Positions 32,143 through 41,358 are shown, numbered from the stretch's first letter. The stretch is DNA of 64,000 bases from Stenotrophomonas sp. UBA2629 (GCA_002359895.1 DEOB01000010.1:1428125-1492124); one strand, 5' to 3'. The notes: a model not told the origin generated them from the letters alone. Made by a program: numbers and translations.

Positions 32143-34392
32143 TCAGAACTCCTGCCAGTCCTCACCGTTGGCGACCATCGGCTCCATCTTGCGCGGCGCA
32201 CTGGCCGCACGTGCCGGCCGATAGCCGGTGGCGGCTACCACTGGCGCGGCTTTGATTGCGGAAACAGGGCTGACAGCCGCCGGACACGGCGCGGACGCGA
32301 CGCGGAACGCGGCAACGGCCTCGTTCAGCAGCAGTGCCTGCTCCTCCATGGCCCGCGCCGCAGCGGTGGCTTCTTCCACCAGCGCGGCATTCTGCTGCGT
32401 GGTTTCGTCCATCTGCACCACGGTCTGGTTGACCTGTTCGATGCCGGCCGACTGCTCCTGCGAGGCTGCGGAAATCTCGGCCATGATGTCGGTGACACGC
32501 TGCACCGAAGCGACGATCTCGCCCATGGTGGTGCCGGCCTGTTGTACCAGCGCCGAGCCTTCACCGACCTTGCCGACCGAGTCTTCGATCAGGCCCTTGA
32601 TCTCCTTGGCCGCACCGGCCGAACGCTGTGCAAGCGTGCGCACCTCCGAGGCCACCACGGCAAAGCCCCGGCCCTGCTCACCAGCGCGGGCCGCTTCCAC
32701 GGCCGCGTTCAGCGCCAGGATGTTGGTCTGGAAGGCGATGCCGTCGATCACCGAGATGATCTCGGCAATTTTCTTGGAAGACGCCTCGATGCCGCTCATG
32801 GTGGTCACCACCTGCTGCACCACGTTGCCGCCCTGACTGGCGACGCCATGCGCGCCGATGGCCAGCTGGTTGGCCTGACGTGCGTGTTCGGCGTTCTGGC
32901 GCACGGTGGAGGTCAGTTCCTCCATTGACGCGGCGGTTTCTTCCAGGTTGGCGGCCTGCTGTTCGGTACGGCGCGACAGGTCGTTGTTGCCGGTGGCAAT
33001 TTCAGTGGCGGCCAGGTTGATGCTGGAGGCGGCGTTCTGGATACGCCCGACGATGCCGGCCAGCTGATCCACCGTGGCGTTGGCGTCGTCGCGCATCAGC
33101 GCGAACACGCCATTGAACTGACCTTCCATGCGCACGGTGAGGTCACCCTGTGCCAACGCCTGCAGCACCTGCGAAACCTTGGCCAGATTGCCATCTGCCG
33201 TTTCCATCAGGTGATTCAGGCCATCCACCATGTCGCGGAAGTCGTATTCGTAGCGCTCCAGATCGCCGCGCTGGGTGAAATCGCCTGCGGCAGCGGCGGT
33301 GGCCAATCGCTTGATGTCGGTATTGATGGCCGACAGATTGGCCTTGATGCTGTCCACGGTTTCGGTGATGGCGGCTTTTTCGCCGGGCAGGCGCTCAATG
33401 TCCGCACTCATGTCGCCAATGGAGTAGCGCTTGAGGATGTCCAGCGTGTCTTTGATGGTGCTGACATTGGCTGCGACCAGGCCGTTGGTGGCGCGCACCA
33501 TCTGGCCGTAATCACCGGGGAACGCGGTCTCGTCCATGCGGTAGCTGAGGCTGCCCGCATCATGCTGACGGGCCATCTCGCCCTGTGCGGAAATCACCGA
33601 CTGCAGCTGGGTCTGCATGCGCTGCATGGCGCTGAGCAGCATGCCCACTTCATCACGGCGCGAGGCATCAATGCGGCGGTCAAGCTTGCCGGCAGAGACA
33701 TCGTCGGCGACGCGCACGGCTTCGCCCAACGGCAGCATGATCGCGCGGGTGATGGCCCAGCCCAGCAGGGCAGCCATGGCGAGTGCCAGGGCGAGCATGG
33801 CAAATACCGCGTACAGCGAGCGCTGGTGAGCCTGCTGCGACGCAGCCGTCTGCTTGCTCAGTTGGGTCTGGTTGTATTGGGAGAGCTGTTTCAGGTTGTC
33901 GAACAGGTCGCGTCGCAGCATGCGCGAGTCGTTGCTCGAAATCTCGGTTGCCGTAGCGAAGTCATCCATGGCGATGGCTGCCGAAATGCGCTCATGCGCA
34001 TCGAAGTAGCCGGCGCGCGCCTGCTTCACCTTGTCGTAAAGCGCTTTCTCTTCGGCCGAGGATTCGGTGTCGATGGCGTCATAGGCTTTCTCTTCGGCCT
34101 CGATCAGGGCGCGGGTGTCGGCCATGCGCTTTTCGTAGTCAGCCAGCTGTTGCGGGTTGCCCTGATAGGACAGCTGCGCCTGCTCGAAGGTGCGGAACTC
34201 GCCCAGCTGCGCGCGCATTTCGCCCAGATGCTGCACCGAGGGCATCCAGTTGTGCGTGGCCTGTTGAATCTGTTGCTCGGACAGATCCATGCGCCATACC
34301 GAGAAAAGGCCCAGCAGCAGCGTGAACAGGCTGGTAGTGCAGAAAGCCAACAGCAGCTTCCGCGTGATCGACAGGTTCTGGAACCACTTCAT
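32143..34392 (-). CDS. Methyl-accepting chemotaxis protein
   Basis: 749-residue membrane chemoreceptor. TM1 is at about 10-32 (ITRKLLLAFCTTSLFTLLLGLF). A helical periplasmic domain of about 155 residues (4HB-type) is followed by TM2 near 192-212 and HAMP plus additional HAMP-like repeats. The cytoplasmic signalling domain contains the hairpin tip EQQAANLEETAASMEELTSTV ... EQGRGFAVVASEVRTLAQRSA. It ends NGEDWQEF; DWQEF fits the C-terminal CheR-tethering pentapeptide pattern. Ligand unknown. It has its own FliA promoter at 34511-34537 and ends at a shared terminator. ATG 34392 begins MKWFQNLSI. Confidence 0.95.
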   Translation of the reverse strand: MKWFQNLSITRKLLLAFCTTSLFTLLLGLFSVWRMDLSEQQIQQATHNWMPSVQHLGEMRAQLGEFRTFEQAQLSYQGNPQQLADYEKRMADTRALIEAEEKAYDAIDTESSAEEKALYDKVKQARAGYFDAHERISAAIAMDDFATATEISSNDSRMLRRDLFDNLKQLSQYNQTQLSKQTAASQQAHQRSLYAVFAMLALALAMAALLGWAITRAIMLPLGEAVRVADDVSAGKLDRRIDASRRDEVGMLLSAMQRMQTQLQSVISAQGEMARQHDAGSLSYRMDETAFPGDYGQMVRATNGLVAANVSTIKDTLDILKRYSIGDMSADIERLPGEKAAITETVDSIKANLSAINTDIKRLATAAAAGDFTQRGDLERYEYDFRDMVDGLNHLMETADGNLAKVSQVLQALAQGDLTVRMEGQFNGVFALMRDDANATVDQLAGIVGRIQNAASSINLAATEIATGNNDLSRRTEQQAANLEETAASMEELTSTVRQNAEHARQANQLAIGAHGVASQGGNVVQQVVTTMSGIEASSKKIAEIISVIDGIAFQTNILALNAAVEAARAGEQGRGFAVVASEVRTLAQRSAGAAKEIKGLIEDSVGKVGEGSALVQQAGTTMGEIVASVQRVTDIMAEISAASQEQSAGIEQVNQTVVQMDETTQQNAALVEEATAAARAMEEQALLLNEAVAAFRVASAPCPAAVSPVSAIKAAPVVAATGYRPARAASAPRKMEPMVANGEDWQEF

Positions 34393-34989
34393 TGCAGACG
34401 CCTCCATTGGCATTTCGCGCTAAGCACAGGTCCACGCACCTGAGAAATTTCTTGTTGACCGGACAGGCGGCGGGGGCGCCCAGGTAATGCAGGAACCGCG
34501 GTGTGCTGTGGTATCGGCGATGCAGGTTGCTTCTTGAGCGGCCGAAAAACGTGTCGCTGAACGGCGTTAAGCCAGGCGATTGCGTAGGGCAAAGACGGAA
34601 AAAAAATCAGAGGGAATGTGCGGCATTGCACTTACCCCACTCAGGGTTCTAGAGGCATTGCAGAACCCATCTATCGCGGTTGGCTGGAGCGATCTACGCG
34701 GTACCCGTCGGATGTGGCCGGTGATTGCCCCGCATACCGTTGACTGTGTTGTCTTGCGCGCAATGCGACTGATGAGGCGGCGCGTTGTTGCCTGACGCTG
34801 AGGGATGCGGGCCCAAGCCAATCCCGACAGCACGCGCGTGCGCAAGCTTCACTGCGTGGATGTCTTCGCGCAGGTGGGCGTTATCAGTTGGGATCTATCA
34901 GTGTGTATGCGGCCTCCATTCCCCATGAAGGGAATGGCGTATCAGGCAGACGCAGTCCGTGCCTTCTCTGCGGCCCCCGAGGGATGGAA
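34393..34989. other. 597-bp intergenic region between mcp and cheA
   Basis: No protein gene could be supported. It contains the FliA promoter of mcp (34511-34537) and a CCATTCCC / GGGAATGG hairpin (34916-34937) that lies some 50 bp beyond the end of the leftward cheA gene. That hairpin lacks a U-tract. The base composition of 34560-34760 is less GC-rich than neighbouring genes. Confidence 0.5.
34511..34537 (-). promoter_or_regulatory. FliA (sigma-28) promoter of the mcp gene
   Basis: On the minus strand TCAAG (complement of 34533-34537) is followed by GCCGATAC (complement of 34511-34518), with exactly 15 nt between TCAA and GCCG. This agrees with the flagellar consensus TAAA-N15-GCCGATAA. 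Distance to the start codon is about 110 nt. Confidence 0.8.
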
Positions 34990-36972
34990 TCAAGCCGCCT
35001 GCGGCACCCGCAGCGAGCGGACCAGCCCGCCGATATCGACGATCAGCGCCACGCGGCCATCGCCAAGGATGGTCGCACCCGAGACACCCCCGATACGGCG
35101 GTAGTTGTTCTCGATGTTCTTGACCACCACCTGCTGCTGGCCGAGCAGTTCGTCCACTTCCAGCGCGATCTTCTGGCCGTCACTTTCGACGACGACCACC
35201 AGCGGATCGGCATGGCTATTGTTGCGGTAGCCGTAGTGCTGGCCCAACGCGAGGATGGGCAGGTATTCACCACGCACCCGCAACACGCGGCCTTCGCCGC
35301 CCATGGTGCGGATGTCCTCGGCCTGCGGTTGCAGTGCTTCCAACACATACGCCAATGGCAGGATCAGGGTTTCGCCGGCGACGGAGACGGTCATGCCGTC
35401 GAGGATGGCCAGCGTCAGCGGCAAGCGGATCAGCACCCGGGTGCCGGCGCCGGTGCGGCTTTCCAGCTGAACCTCACCGCCAAGCGCCTGAATGTTGCGA
35501 CGGACCACATCCATGCCAACGCCACGGCCCGACAGATCGGTGACTGCATCGGCGGTGGAGAAGCCGGGTTGGAAGATCAGGTCCCACACCTGCGAATCGG
35601 TGGGGTTGTCCGGTACGTTGAGGCCGCGCTCCAAGGCTTTGGTCAGGATTTTGTCGCGATTCAAGCCATAGCCGTCGTCGCTGACTTCGATGACGATGTG
35701 GCCGCCCTGATGCGACGCTGCCAAGGTGATGGTGCCGGTTTCTTCCTTGCCGGCCTCGCGACGCACGTCCGGCATTTCCAGGCCGTGGTCGATGGAGTTG
35801 CGGACCAGATGCACGAGCGGGTCGGCGATCTTTTCGATCAGGCCCTTGTCCAGTTCGGTGCCTTCGCCGATGGTGCGCAGGCGTACCTGCTTGCCCAAGC
35901 GGCTGGAGAGATCACGGACCAGGCGCGGGAAGCGGCGGAACACCGCATCCACCGGCAACATGCGCACGCCGATAACCGCTTCCTGCAGATCGCGGGTGTT
36001 GCGCTCCAGCAGATCAAGGCCAGCGAGCAGCTGTTCGGCATGGGCCGGATCCAGGCCACCGGAGACCTGCTTGAGCATGGCCTGGGTGATGACCAGTTCG
36101 CCGACCAGATTGATCAGCGCGTCAACCTTGTCGACGCTGACACGGATGGACGATTCGGCTTCATGCGCGTGCGCGGTGTTGGCTGCTGGCTTGGCGGCGT
36201 CGGCAATGTTGACCGGTACGGCGACGGGTTCGGCCTGCGGTGCTTCAATTGCCAGGCTCGGCGGTGCGGCCGGTCGGATATCCAGCTCGCAGTCGTCCAC
36301 GACCCAGGCAAACGTATCTTCAATGCGGCTGCGCGGCACCTTGCCGACCAGGCCAAGATCCCAAGCGAGATAGGCTTCCAAGGGATCCAGCTGTTCGAAG
36401 CCGGGCAGGCGTTCCATGCGCGGGGCGACATGCAGCGAGCCCAGCGTTTCCAGCTCGCGGATGATGCGCAGCGGGTCGTTGCCGCTCATGAACAGCGACG
36501 GAGCCGGTACAAAGCCAATCTGCCATGCGTCCGGGGTGTCGTCCTGTTTGGCGACGGCAGCCGTGCTTGCCGGCGCCGGTGCTGCCCCGGTCAAGACGGC
36601 CTGCAGCCGGTCGGTAACAGCTTTCACCGCTGCCGGGTCTGCGGCTTGGCCGTGCTCGGCTTCGCGCAGCAACGCGCGAAGCACGTCGACCGAGGCCAAC
36701 ATGGCATCGACGGCGTTGCTGGCCAGCGCGCGTTTGCCGGAGCGCAGTTCGTCCAGCAGCGTTTCGAGTACATGGGTGAGGCTTGCGATGGCGTCAAAGC
36801 CAAAGGTGCCGGCACCGCCCTTGATGGAGTGTGCGGCGCGGAACACGGAGTTGATGATCTCCGGGTCCTGCGCGCCGTCTTCCAGGGCGAGCAGCCCGGC
36901 TTCCATCGCATCCAGCCCTTCGCGGCTTTCTTCAAAGAAGGTGGCGTGGAAGCGTTGCAGGTCCATGCTCAT
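34990..36972 (-). CDS. cheA: Second chemotaxis histidine kinase, in STAS-cheY-cheA operon
   Basis: 660-residue CheA. The P1 phosphotransfer domain has His48 (FRAAHSIKGGAGTFG). A divergent P2-like region spans about 135-250 (DDTPDAWQIGFVPAP ... FAWVVDDCELD). The P3 dimerisation helices are near 275-345. The P4 ATPase has an N box HLVRNSIDHG, G1 VSDDGYGLN and G2 DLSGRGVGMDVV. The CheW-like P5 domain is C-terminal. All residues for autophosphorylation look intact. It differs clearly from the cheA inside the fliA operon and lacks that kinase's repeated acidic docking motif. Last gene of a FliA-driven three-gene unit; the adjacent CheY is the likely phosphoacceptor. Confidence 0.95.
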   Translation of the reverse strand: MSMDLQRFHATFFEESREGLDAMEAGLLALEDGAQDPEIINSVFRAAHSIKGGAGTFGFDAIASLTHVLETLLDELRSGKRALASNAVDAMLASVDVLRALLREAEHGQAADPAAVKAVTDRLQAVLTGAAPAPASTAAVAKQDDTPDAWQIGFVPAPSLFMSGNDPLRIIRELETLGSLHVAPRMERLPGFEQLDPLEAYLAWDLGLVGKVPRSRIEDTFAWVVDDCELDIRPAAPPSLAIEAPQAEPVAVPVNIADAAKPAANTAHAHEAESSIRVSVDKVDALINLVGELVITQAMLKQVSGGLDPAHAEQLLAGLDLLERNTRDLQEAVIGVRMLPVDAVFRRFPRLVRDLSSRLGKQVRLRTIGEGTELDKGLIEKIADPLVHLVRNSIDHGLEMPDVRREAGKEETGTITLAASHQGGHIVIEVSDDGYGLNRDKILTKALERGLNVPDNPTDSQVWDLIFQPGFSTADAVTDLSGRGVGMDVVRRNIQALGGEVQLESRTGAGTRVLIRLPLTLAILDGMTVSVAGETLILPLAYVLEALQPQAEDIRTMGGEGRVLRVRGEYLPILALGQHYGYRNNSHADPLVVVVESDGQKIALEVDELLGQQQVVVKNIENNYRRIGGVSGATILGDGRVALIVDIGGLVRSLRVPQAA

Positions 36973-37008
36973 CGGCGCGGTATCCGTTGGTAAGGCAGGT
37001 GAGGCTGA

Positions 37009-37374
37009 TCAGCCCAGGACTTTCTGGACGGTGGCGACAAGCTGTTCGGGGTTGAACGGCTTGACCAGCCAGCCGGTCGCACCGGCGGCCTTGCCTTCGG
37101 ATTTCTTGTCAGCGGCCGACTCGGTGGTGAGCATCAGCATCGGGGTGAACTTGTAGTCGGGCAGTTGGCGCAGCTCGCGGATCAGCGAGATGCCGTCCAT
37201 GTTCGGCATGTTGACGTCGGTGACCACCGCATTGAAGCGCTGGCCCTTGGCGCGGCCCAAGGCAACGGCGCCGTCTTCGGCCTCTTCAACCGAAAAGCCG
37301 GCAGAGGTAAGGGCGAAAGAGACCATCTGGCGCATTGACGCCGAGTCGTCCACCACCAGGATTCGTGCGCTCAT
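37009..37374 (-). CDS. cheY: CheY-like single-domain response regulator
   Basis: 121 residues, receiver domain only. Acidic pocket Asp9-Asp10 (LVVDDSASMRQ), phosphoacceptor Asp53 (VVTDVNMPNMDG), conserved Thr83/Thr84 (MLTTES) and Lys105 (LVKPF) are all present. Start ATG overlaps the stop of the STAS gene by 4 bp (ATGA) and 36 bp separate its stop from cheA. It is the probable partner of the neighbouring CheA; whether it binds FliM or another target is unknown. Confidence 0.93.
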   Translation of the reverse strand: MSARILVVDDSASMRQMVSFALTSAGFSVEEAEDGAVALGRAKGQRFNAVVTDVNMPNMDGISLIRELRQLPDYKFTPMLMLTTESAADKKSEGKAAGATGWLVKPFNPEQLVATVQKVLG

Positions 37375-37679
37375 GCCGCGTTCTCCACAGATTTCATTGA
37401 TTCAGGGGTTGCTTCCAGACCCAGGGTCTGGAGGACGCCGAGCAAGCGCGCGGCGTCATGGAAGGTTCCGGTCGCGTTGTCGAAGACGGTGGCGTGGCCG
37501 GCCTGTCGCCGGGCCAGCGCAAAGGCGCACAGCACCTGTATGGACGCGGTGTGTACCCGCGCCACCTGGCTGGCGTCCACACGCAGCTCGCCGCTTTGGC
37601 CAAGGTGCGGGGCCAATTGCTGTTTCAACTCGCTGGTGGTCTCGATACCGAGATCCTGCAACAGCGCCACAGTGCTCAT
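37371..37679 (-). CDS. STAS-domain protein
   Basis: 102 residues with an anti-sigma-antagonist-like STAS fold: SELKQQLAPHLGQSGELRVDASQVARVHTASIQVLCAFALARRQAG. The usual phosphorylated Ser/Thr of SpoIIAA (D-(x)-S-x-x) corresponds here to VARVHTASIQVL, with Thr-Ala-Ser available for phosphorylation. Start ATG 37679 has GGAG 7 nt upstream. First gene of the operon STAS-cheY-cheA, 24 nt after the predicted FliA transcription start. No anti-sigma kinase is encoded nearby, so its regulator or partner is unknown; a role in chemotaxis signalling is inferred from linkage. Confidence 0.8.
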   Translation of the reverse strand: MSTVALLQDLGIETTSELKQQLAPHLGQSGELRVDASQVARVHTASIQVLCAFALARRQAGHATVFDNATGTFHDAARLLGVLQTLGLEATPESMKSVENAA

Positions 37680-37709
37680 CGTCGCTCCGGACAAACGTTA
37701 CTGGGAGAT

Positions 37710-37736
37710 TTAGCGGCGCTGGTCCGTAGATCTTTA
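37710..37736 (-). promoter_or_regulatory. FliA (sigma-28) promoter of STAS-cheY-cheA
   Basis: Minus-strand TAAA (complement of 37733-37736), exactly 15 nt, then GCCGCTAA (complement of 37710-37717). Only one position differs from the GCCGATAA consensus. The first start codon is at 37679. Confidence 0.75.
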
Positions 37737-37902
37737 GGGGTGGGCGCGAATGCGGAGGAGAATGCGAACGGGCGCACGCTTTGGACGGCTGCGCGTGCCA
37801 GCAAAAGACCAGAAAACGACTGCACACGGCAAGCCAGCGGTATGCGCTGGCCGCTTGCTGGTTCCGCTGTGCGTTGCTCAGGCATGCGTGGAGCCGAACG
37901 GG

Positions 37903-38877
37903 TTACTGCAGCAGTCGCGTGGCATCCAGCAGAATCATCGGCTGGCTGCCCAAGCGGGCGATGCCTCGGAACAGTTCGTTGGATATCTGGCAGATGCGCG
38001 CGGTGTCGGGTGGCTCGATCTGCGAGTCGGTGAGGCTGGCGACATCTTCGACAGCCGATACGCGCAGGCCCAGTACTTCGCCATTTTCTTCCAGCACCAC
38101 GATGCGGGTCTGCGCATCTTCGGCTGAGGTCGGCATGCCCAGGTGCAGGCACAGGTCCATCACCGGTACCACCTGACCGCGCAGGTTCATGATGCCGAGC
38201 ATGGAAGCGGAGGTGCCGCGCAGCGCCAGCAGCGGTACCGGCAGAACGACTTCCTGCACTTTCAGCAGTTCCAATGCATAGGTCTGCTGCCCGCAACGCA
38301 GGCGCAACCAGCGCGAGGCCCGCTCGGTGGCGCGGCGGTTCTGCGGCGCGTTTGCGGGGCGTTGCGCCTGCGCCTGCAGTTCCTGCCAGCTGCTGGGCCG
38401 ACTGGCAGGTGCTGGTGAGCGGGTGGTGGCGGCTGGCGCGGCCGTTGGAACCGGTGCAGCGGCGCTCGACGTGACTCCTGCAGCGGCATCAAAGGCGCTC
38501 TGAAGGCCGGGGCTGTCGGCGTGCGCCAGTTTGGCGCTTTCGACGGGGTCGGTCTCGTAAATGACTTCGTCCGGCAGGTCGTCCCAGGTCGGCTCGGCGC
38601 TGTTGTCGGCATTGCTGTTGACCGCAGCCTGCGGGGTTTCAGCAGGCACATCCTCCCAGCTCGGTTCGGCCGTGGGCGCAGGCGGTGCCTGCATTGCTGC
38701 CAAGGCTTCCTCGAAGGCGGCCTCCAGTTCGGCACTGTCGCCAGGATTGCCGGCGATGGCGCGCGCCGCCGGTGCTGATGCAGGCGGTGCAGGCGTGGCT
38801 GCAATTTCATTCGCCGCCGGAATGGCTTCGCCCAGCAATTCGTGGAGGTAGTCGTCCAGTGCGCCGACGGTGCTCAT
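37903..38877 (-). CDS. parP: CheW-like polar array protein ParP
   Basis: 324 residues: an N-terminal 170-residue low-complexity region rich in Ala, Pro, Glu and Asp, then a CheW-like domain from about residue 185 (RWLRLRCGQQTYALELLKVQEVVLPVPLL). The C-terminal domain keeps the CheW pattern MLGIMNLRGQVVPVMDL. ParP of Vibrio and Pseudomonas has this architecture; its C-terminal AIF domain integrates in the chemoreceptor array, and ParC positions it at the pole. Here it directly follows a ParC-like ATPase with an ATGA overlap. A plain CheW role is possible because no short CheW gene is present in the window. Confidence 0.82.
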   Translation of the reverse strand: MSTVGALDDYLHELLGEAIPAANEIAATPAPPASAPAARAIAGNPGDSAELEAAFEEALAAMQAPPAPTAEPSWEDVPAETPQAAVNSNADNSAEPTWDDLPDEVIYETDPVESAKLAHADSPGLQSAFDAAAGVTSSAAAPVPTAAPAATTRSPAPASRPSSWQELQAQAQRPANAPQNRRATERASRWLRLRCGQQTYALELLKVQEVVLPVPLLALRGTSASMLGIMNLRGQVVPVMDLCLHLGMPTSAEDAQTRIVVLEENGEVLGLRVSAVEDVASLTDSQIEPPDTARICQISNELFRGIARLGSQPMILLDATRLLQ

Positions 38878-39659
38878 GCGGCCTCCTGCGCCTGCAGCCG
38901 GCCGTCCTCGCTGAGAATCCACTCCAGCGCGCGCCGATAGGCCGCGTGGCCACGACCGGGATAGTCGTCGCCCTGCATGGGTTGGGTGAGGCCGGCGGCG
39001 TGGCTGATGCGGGTGTCCACCGGGATGGCGTCTTCCCACACGCGGGCGCCGTGCTTGTCCTGCATCTGCTTGAGGGTTTCGTTGCCGGTGCGGGTGCGCC
39101 GGTCGAACAGGGTGGGCAATACCGAAATCGGTAATGCACGCTTGCGCGAGCGTTCCACCATTTCGCCGGTGCGGATCATGCCGTCGAGACCGTGCAACGC
39201 GAGAGGTTCGGCTTGAGTGGGGATGATCAAGCGATCGGCCGCAGCCAGCGCGTTGATCATCAGCAGGCCGAGTGTGGGCGCGCAGTCCAGCAGGATGTAA
39301 TCGTGGCGTTCGCCATGGCGGGTGAACGCCTGCTGCAAGGCCAGGCCGAGGCCGGGCTGGTTGGCGCTGCGCCGCTCCAGTGTTGCCAGAGAGGCCTGCG
39401 CGCACAGGTAATCCAGGCCGGGGATGTTGCTGGCATGCGCCAACGCGACGATCTCATGCGGCGGCGTGGCAAACAGTTCCTGCACGCCCAAGGGCACCGG
39501 CTCCAGTGGCACGCCGAAGGCGCGGGTGAGCGAGGAATGCGGGTCCAGGTCGATCAGCAGCACCTTATGACCGCGCGCCGCGAGGCCGCGCCCAAGTGAC
39601 AGCGTGGTGGTGGTCTTGCCGACGCCACCTTTCTGGTTGGCAATGGCCCAGATGCGCAT
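38874..39659 (-). CDS. parC: ParA-family ATPase ParC, polar chemotaxis positioning
   Basis: 261-residue ParA/MinD-type ATPase with deviant Walker A QKGGVGKTTTTLSLG (residues 9-23) and Walker B YILLDCAPTLG, DNA-binding-type ParA sequence IPTQAEPLALHGL. The position motC-motD-parC-parP mirrors Pseudomonas and Vibrio loci where ParC (not topoisomerase IV ParC) recruits chemotaxis arrays to the flagellated pole. ATG 39659 overlaps the motD stop (ATGA). It is distinct from FleN encoded 6 kb upstream, and from chromosomal ParA because no parB follows. Confidence 0.85.
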   Translation of the reverse strand: MRIWAIANQKGGVGKTTTTLSLGRGLAARGHKVLLIDLDPHSSLTRAFGVPLEPVPLGVQELFATPPHEIVALAHASNIPGLDYLCAQASLATLERRSANQPGLGLALQQAFTRHGERHDYILLDCAPTLGLLMINALAAADRLIIPTQAEPLALHGLDGMIRTGEMVERSRKRALPISVLPTLFDRRTRTGNETLKQMQDKHGARVWEDAIPVDTRISHAAGLTQPMQGDDYPGRGHAAYRRALEWILSEDGRLQAQEAA

Positions 39660-40606
39660 CAATGAACTCCTTCGATGACCGCAGGTGCCACGGCGCTGGC
39701 GGCGGGTGCGCTGCCTGCGGGTGTCGCGGTGTCGGTGCGGGTAGTGCTGGCGGTGGTGTTGCCAGCGCCGGGTAAGTCGGCCGCTGCGGCGGAGTCGGCC
39801 AGAATGATGACCATCACCCGTCGGTTGCGATTACGGCCTTCCGGCTGGTCGTTGCTTTCGCGCGGGCGGAACTGGCCATAGCCGACCATCGCCAGCCGCG
39901 CCGGTTGCAGGCCGTGGTCGGCGAACAGGTGCACCACGCTGGCCGCGCGGCCTGCCGACAGTTCCCAATTGGAGGGAAACTGCGCGGTGGCGATGGGCAG
40001 GTTGTCGGTGTGGCCTTCCACGCGCACGCCGTTGGGCGCGTCGAGCAGCACATCGGCCAGCTTGCCGAGGGTGTCGCGGGCGCCGCTGTCGAGCGCGGCC
40101 GAGCCGGTGCTGAAAAGAATGTCGCTGTTGATTTCCACCTCCAGCCACAGCTCGGTGCGTCGCACGGTGATGACGCCCTGTTTGATCAGCGGCGCCAGCG
40201 TCGAGCTGAGGCGGTCGGCAATCTGGTTCAACTGGCGCTCGGCGCGCTTGAGTTGTTCCTGGTTGTGCATCGACACCGGCATGCGCATCTGCGATGCCAT
40301 TGACGGCAGCTGGGTGGGATCGGGCATGGCGCCGCCGGTCATGCTGGGCGCGCGGATCACCGACGGGGTGTCATGGCCGCCGCCCTGCAGCTGCACGTTG
40401 CCCACCTGCACCTGGGTGATGGTGCGCGGCGCACCACCAAAGGCGGTGGAAAGGGAATCGGCCATCACCCGGTACTTGCCCTCGTTGAGCGAGGAGATGG
40501 CGTACATCACCACGAAGAAGGCGAGCAGCAGGGTCATCAGATCCGCATAGGGGATTGCCCATGCTTCGTGATTGCCGTGCTCTTCGTGGCGCTTGCGACG
40601 GGCCAT
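39659..40606 (-). CDS. motD: Flagellar stator protein MotD (MotB family)
   Basis: 315 residues. A cytoplasmic basic N terminus (MARRKRHEEHG) is followed by a single TM helix with the proton-relay aspartate (PYADLMTLLLAFFVVMYAI, Asp22). The periplasmic OmpA/MotB peptidoglycan-binding domain (VEGHTDNLPI ... SNWELSAGRAASVVHLF ... GYGQFRP) spans about 175-275. A 40-residue Ala/Thr/Pro-rich tail ends the protein. Forms the proton-driven stator with MotC, whose stop lies 3 bp upstream. Confidence 0.93.
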   Translation of the reverse strand: MARRKRHEEHGNHEAWAIPYADLMTLLLAFFVVMYAISSLNEGKYRVMADSLSTAFGGAPRTITQVQVGNVQLQGGGHDTPSVIRAPSMTGGAMPDPTQLPSMASQMRMPVSMHNQEQLKRAERQLNQIADRLSSTLAPLIKQGVITVRRTELWLEVEINSDILFSTGSAALDSGARDTLGKLADVLLDAPNGVRVEGHTDNLPIATAQFPSNWELSAGRAASVVHLFADHGLQPARLAMVGYGQFRPRESNDQPEGRNRNRRVMVIILADSAAAADLPGAGNTTASTTRTDTATPAGSAPAASAVAPAVIEGVH

Positions 40607-40609
40607 GGC

Positions 40610-41350
40610 TCAGTTCACGAACCCGGCAAGGCTGTTTTCAATGTTGCGCGGGTTCTCGCCCTGCGCAATGGCGATGAGGCCTTCGATGACCATCTCGCGC
40701 TCACGGGTGCTGTGTGCGATGACGCCCTTGAGTTTTGCGGCCACCGGCAGGAACAGCAGGTTGGCCGAGGCAATGCCATAGATGGTGGCAGTGAACGCTG
40801 CCGCGATGCCGTGGCCGAGCTTGCTCGGGTCGGCCAGGTTTTTCATCACTGCGATCAGGCCCAGCACGGCGCCGATGATGCCCAGCGTGGGCGCATAGAT
40901 GCCCATGCCTTCAAACACCTTGGTGGCGGCCAGATCCTGTTGCTCCTGGCTGCCCAGTTCTATTTCCAGCATGTGGCGGATGGTGTCCGGCTCCACGCCA
41001 TCGACCACCAACTGCAGGCCTTTGCGGATGAATGGATCGTCCTGCATGTCCACCTGCGGCTCCAGGCCCAGCAGCCCCTGGCGGCGGGCGATGTTGCTCC
41101 AGTCCACGATCTGCTGGACCAACGCACGGCGGTCGCTGGCCGGCGGCTTGATCACCCAGCGCACGATCTTGAAGGCGTGTTTGAACACGGCAGGCGAGGT
41201 GTGCAGCAGGATGGCGGCAAGCGTGCCGACGATCACGATGACGAACGCCGCTGGCGACCACAGCGAGGACAAGCCAGCACCTTTGAGAATGCTGCCGCCC
41301 ACCAGTGAGAGCAGGGCGAGGAAAAGTCCAATGATGCTGAGTCGGTCCAT
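40610..41350 (-). CDS. motC: Flagellar stator protein MotC (MotA family)
   Basis: 246 residues with four TM helices: MDRLSIIGLFLALLSLVGGSIL, PAAFVIVIVGTLAAILL, and two after the cytoplasmic loop (GMGIYAPTLGIIGAVLGLIAVM; FTATIYGIASANLLFLPVA). The large cytoplasmic loop (about 65-150) contacts FliG. This is the second stator type of Pseudomonas-like organisms. There is no ribosome site, and a strong FliA promoter ends only about 9 bp upstream of the ATG, so the transcript may be leaderless. Confidence 0.93.
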   Translation of the reverse strand: MDRLSIIGLFLALLSLVGGSILKGAGLSSLWSPAAFVIVIVGTLAAILLHTSPAVFKHAFKIVRWVIKPPASDRRALVQQIVDWSNIARRQGLLGLEPQVDMQDDPFIRKGLQLVVDGVEPDTIRHMLEIELGSQEQQDLAATKVFEGMGIYAPTLGIIGAVLGLIAVMKNLADPSKLGHGIAAAFTATIYGIASANLLFLPVAAKLKGVIAHSTREREMVIEGLIAIAQGENPRNIENSLAGFVN

Positions 41351-41358
41351 GGTGTGGG

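Noticed and set aside
34580..34795. 71-codon frame in the mcp-cheA gap
   Set aside because: Arg-rich, without a ribosome site or recognisable features.
34888..36993. 701-codon open frame antisense to the second cheA
   Set aside because: Shadow; the cheA on the other strand has every kinase motif.
38874..39659. Topoisomerase IV subunit A (also called ParC) for the gene named parC here
   Set aside because: The protein is a 261-residue ParA-type ATPase with a deviant Walker A; the name refers to the chemotaxis-positioning ParC.
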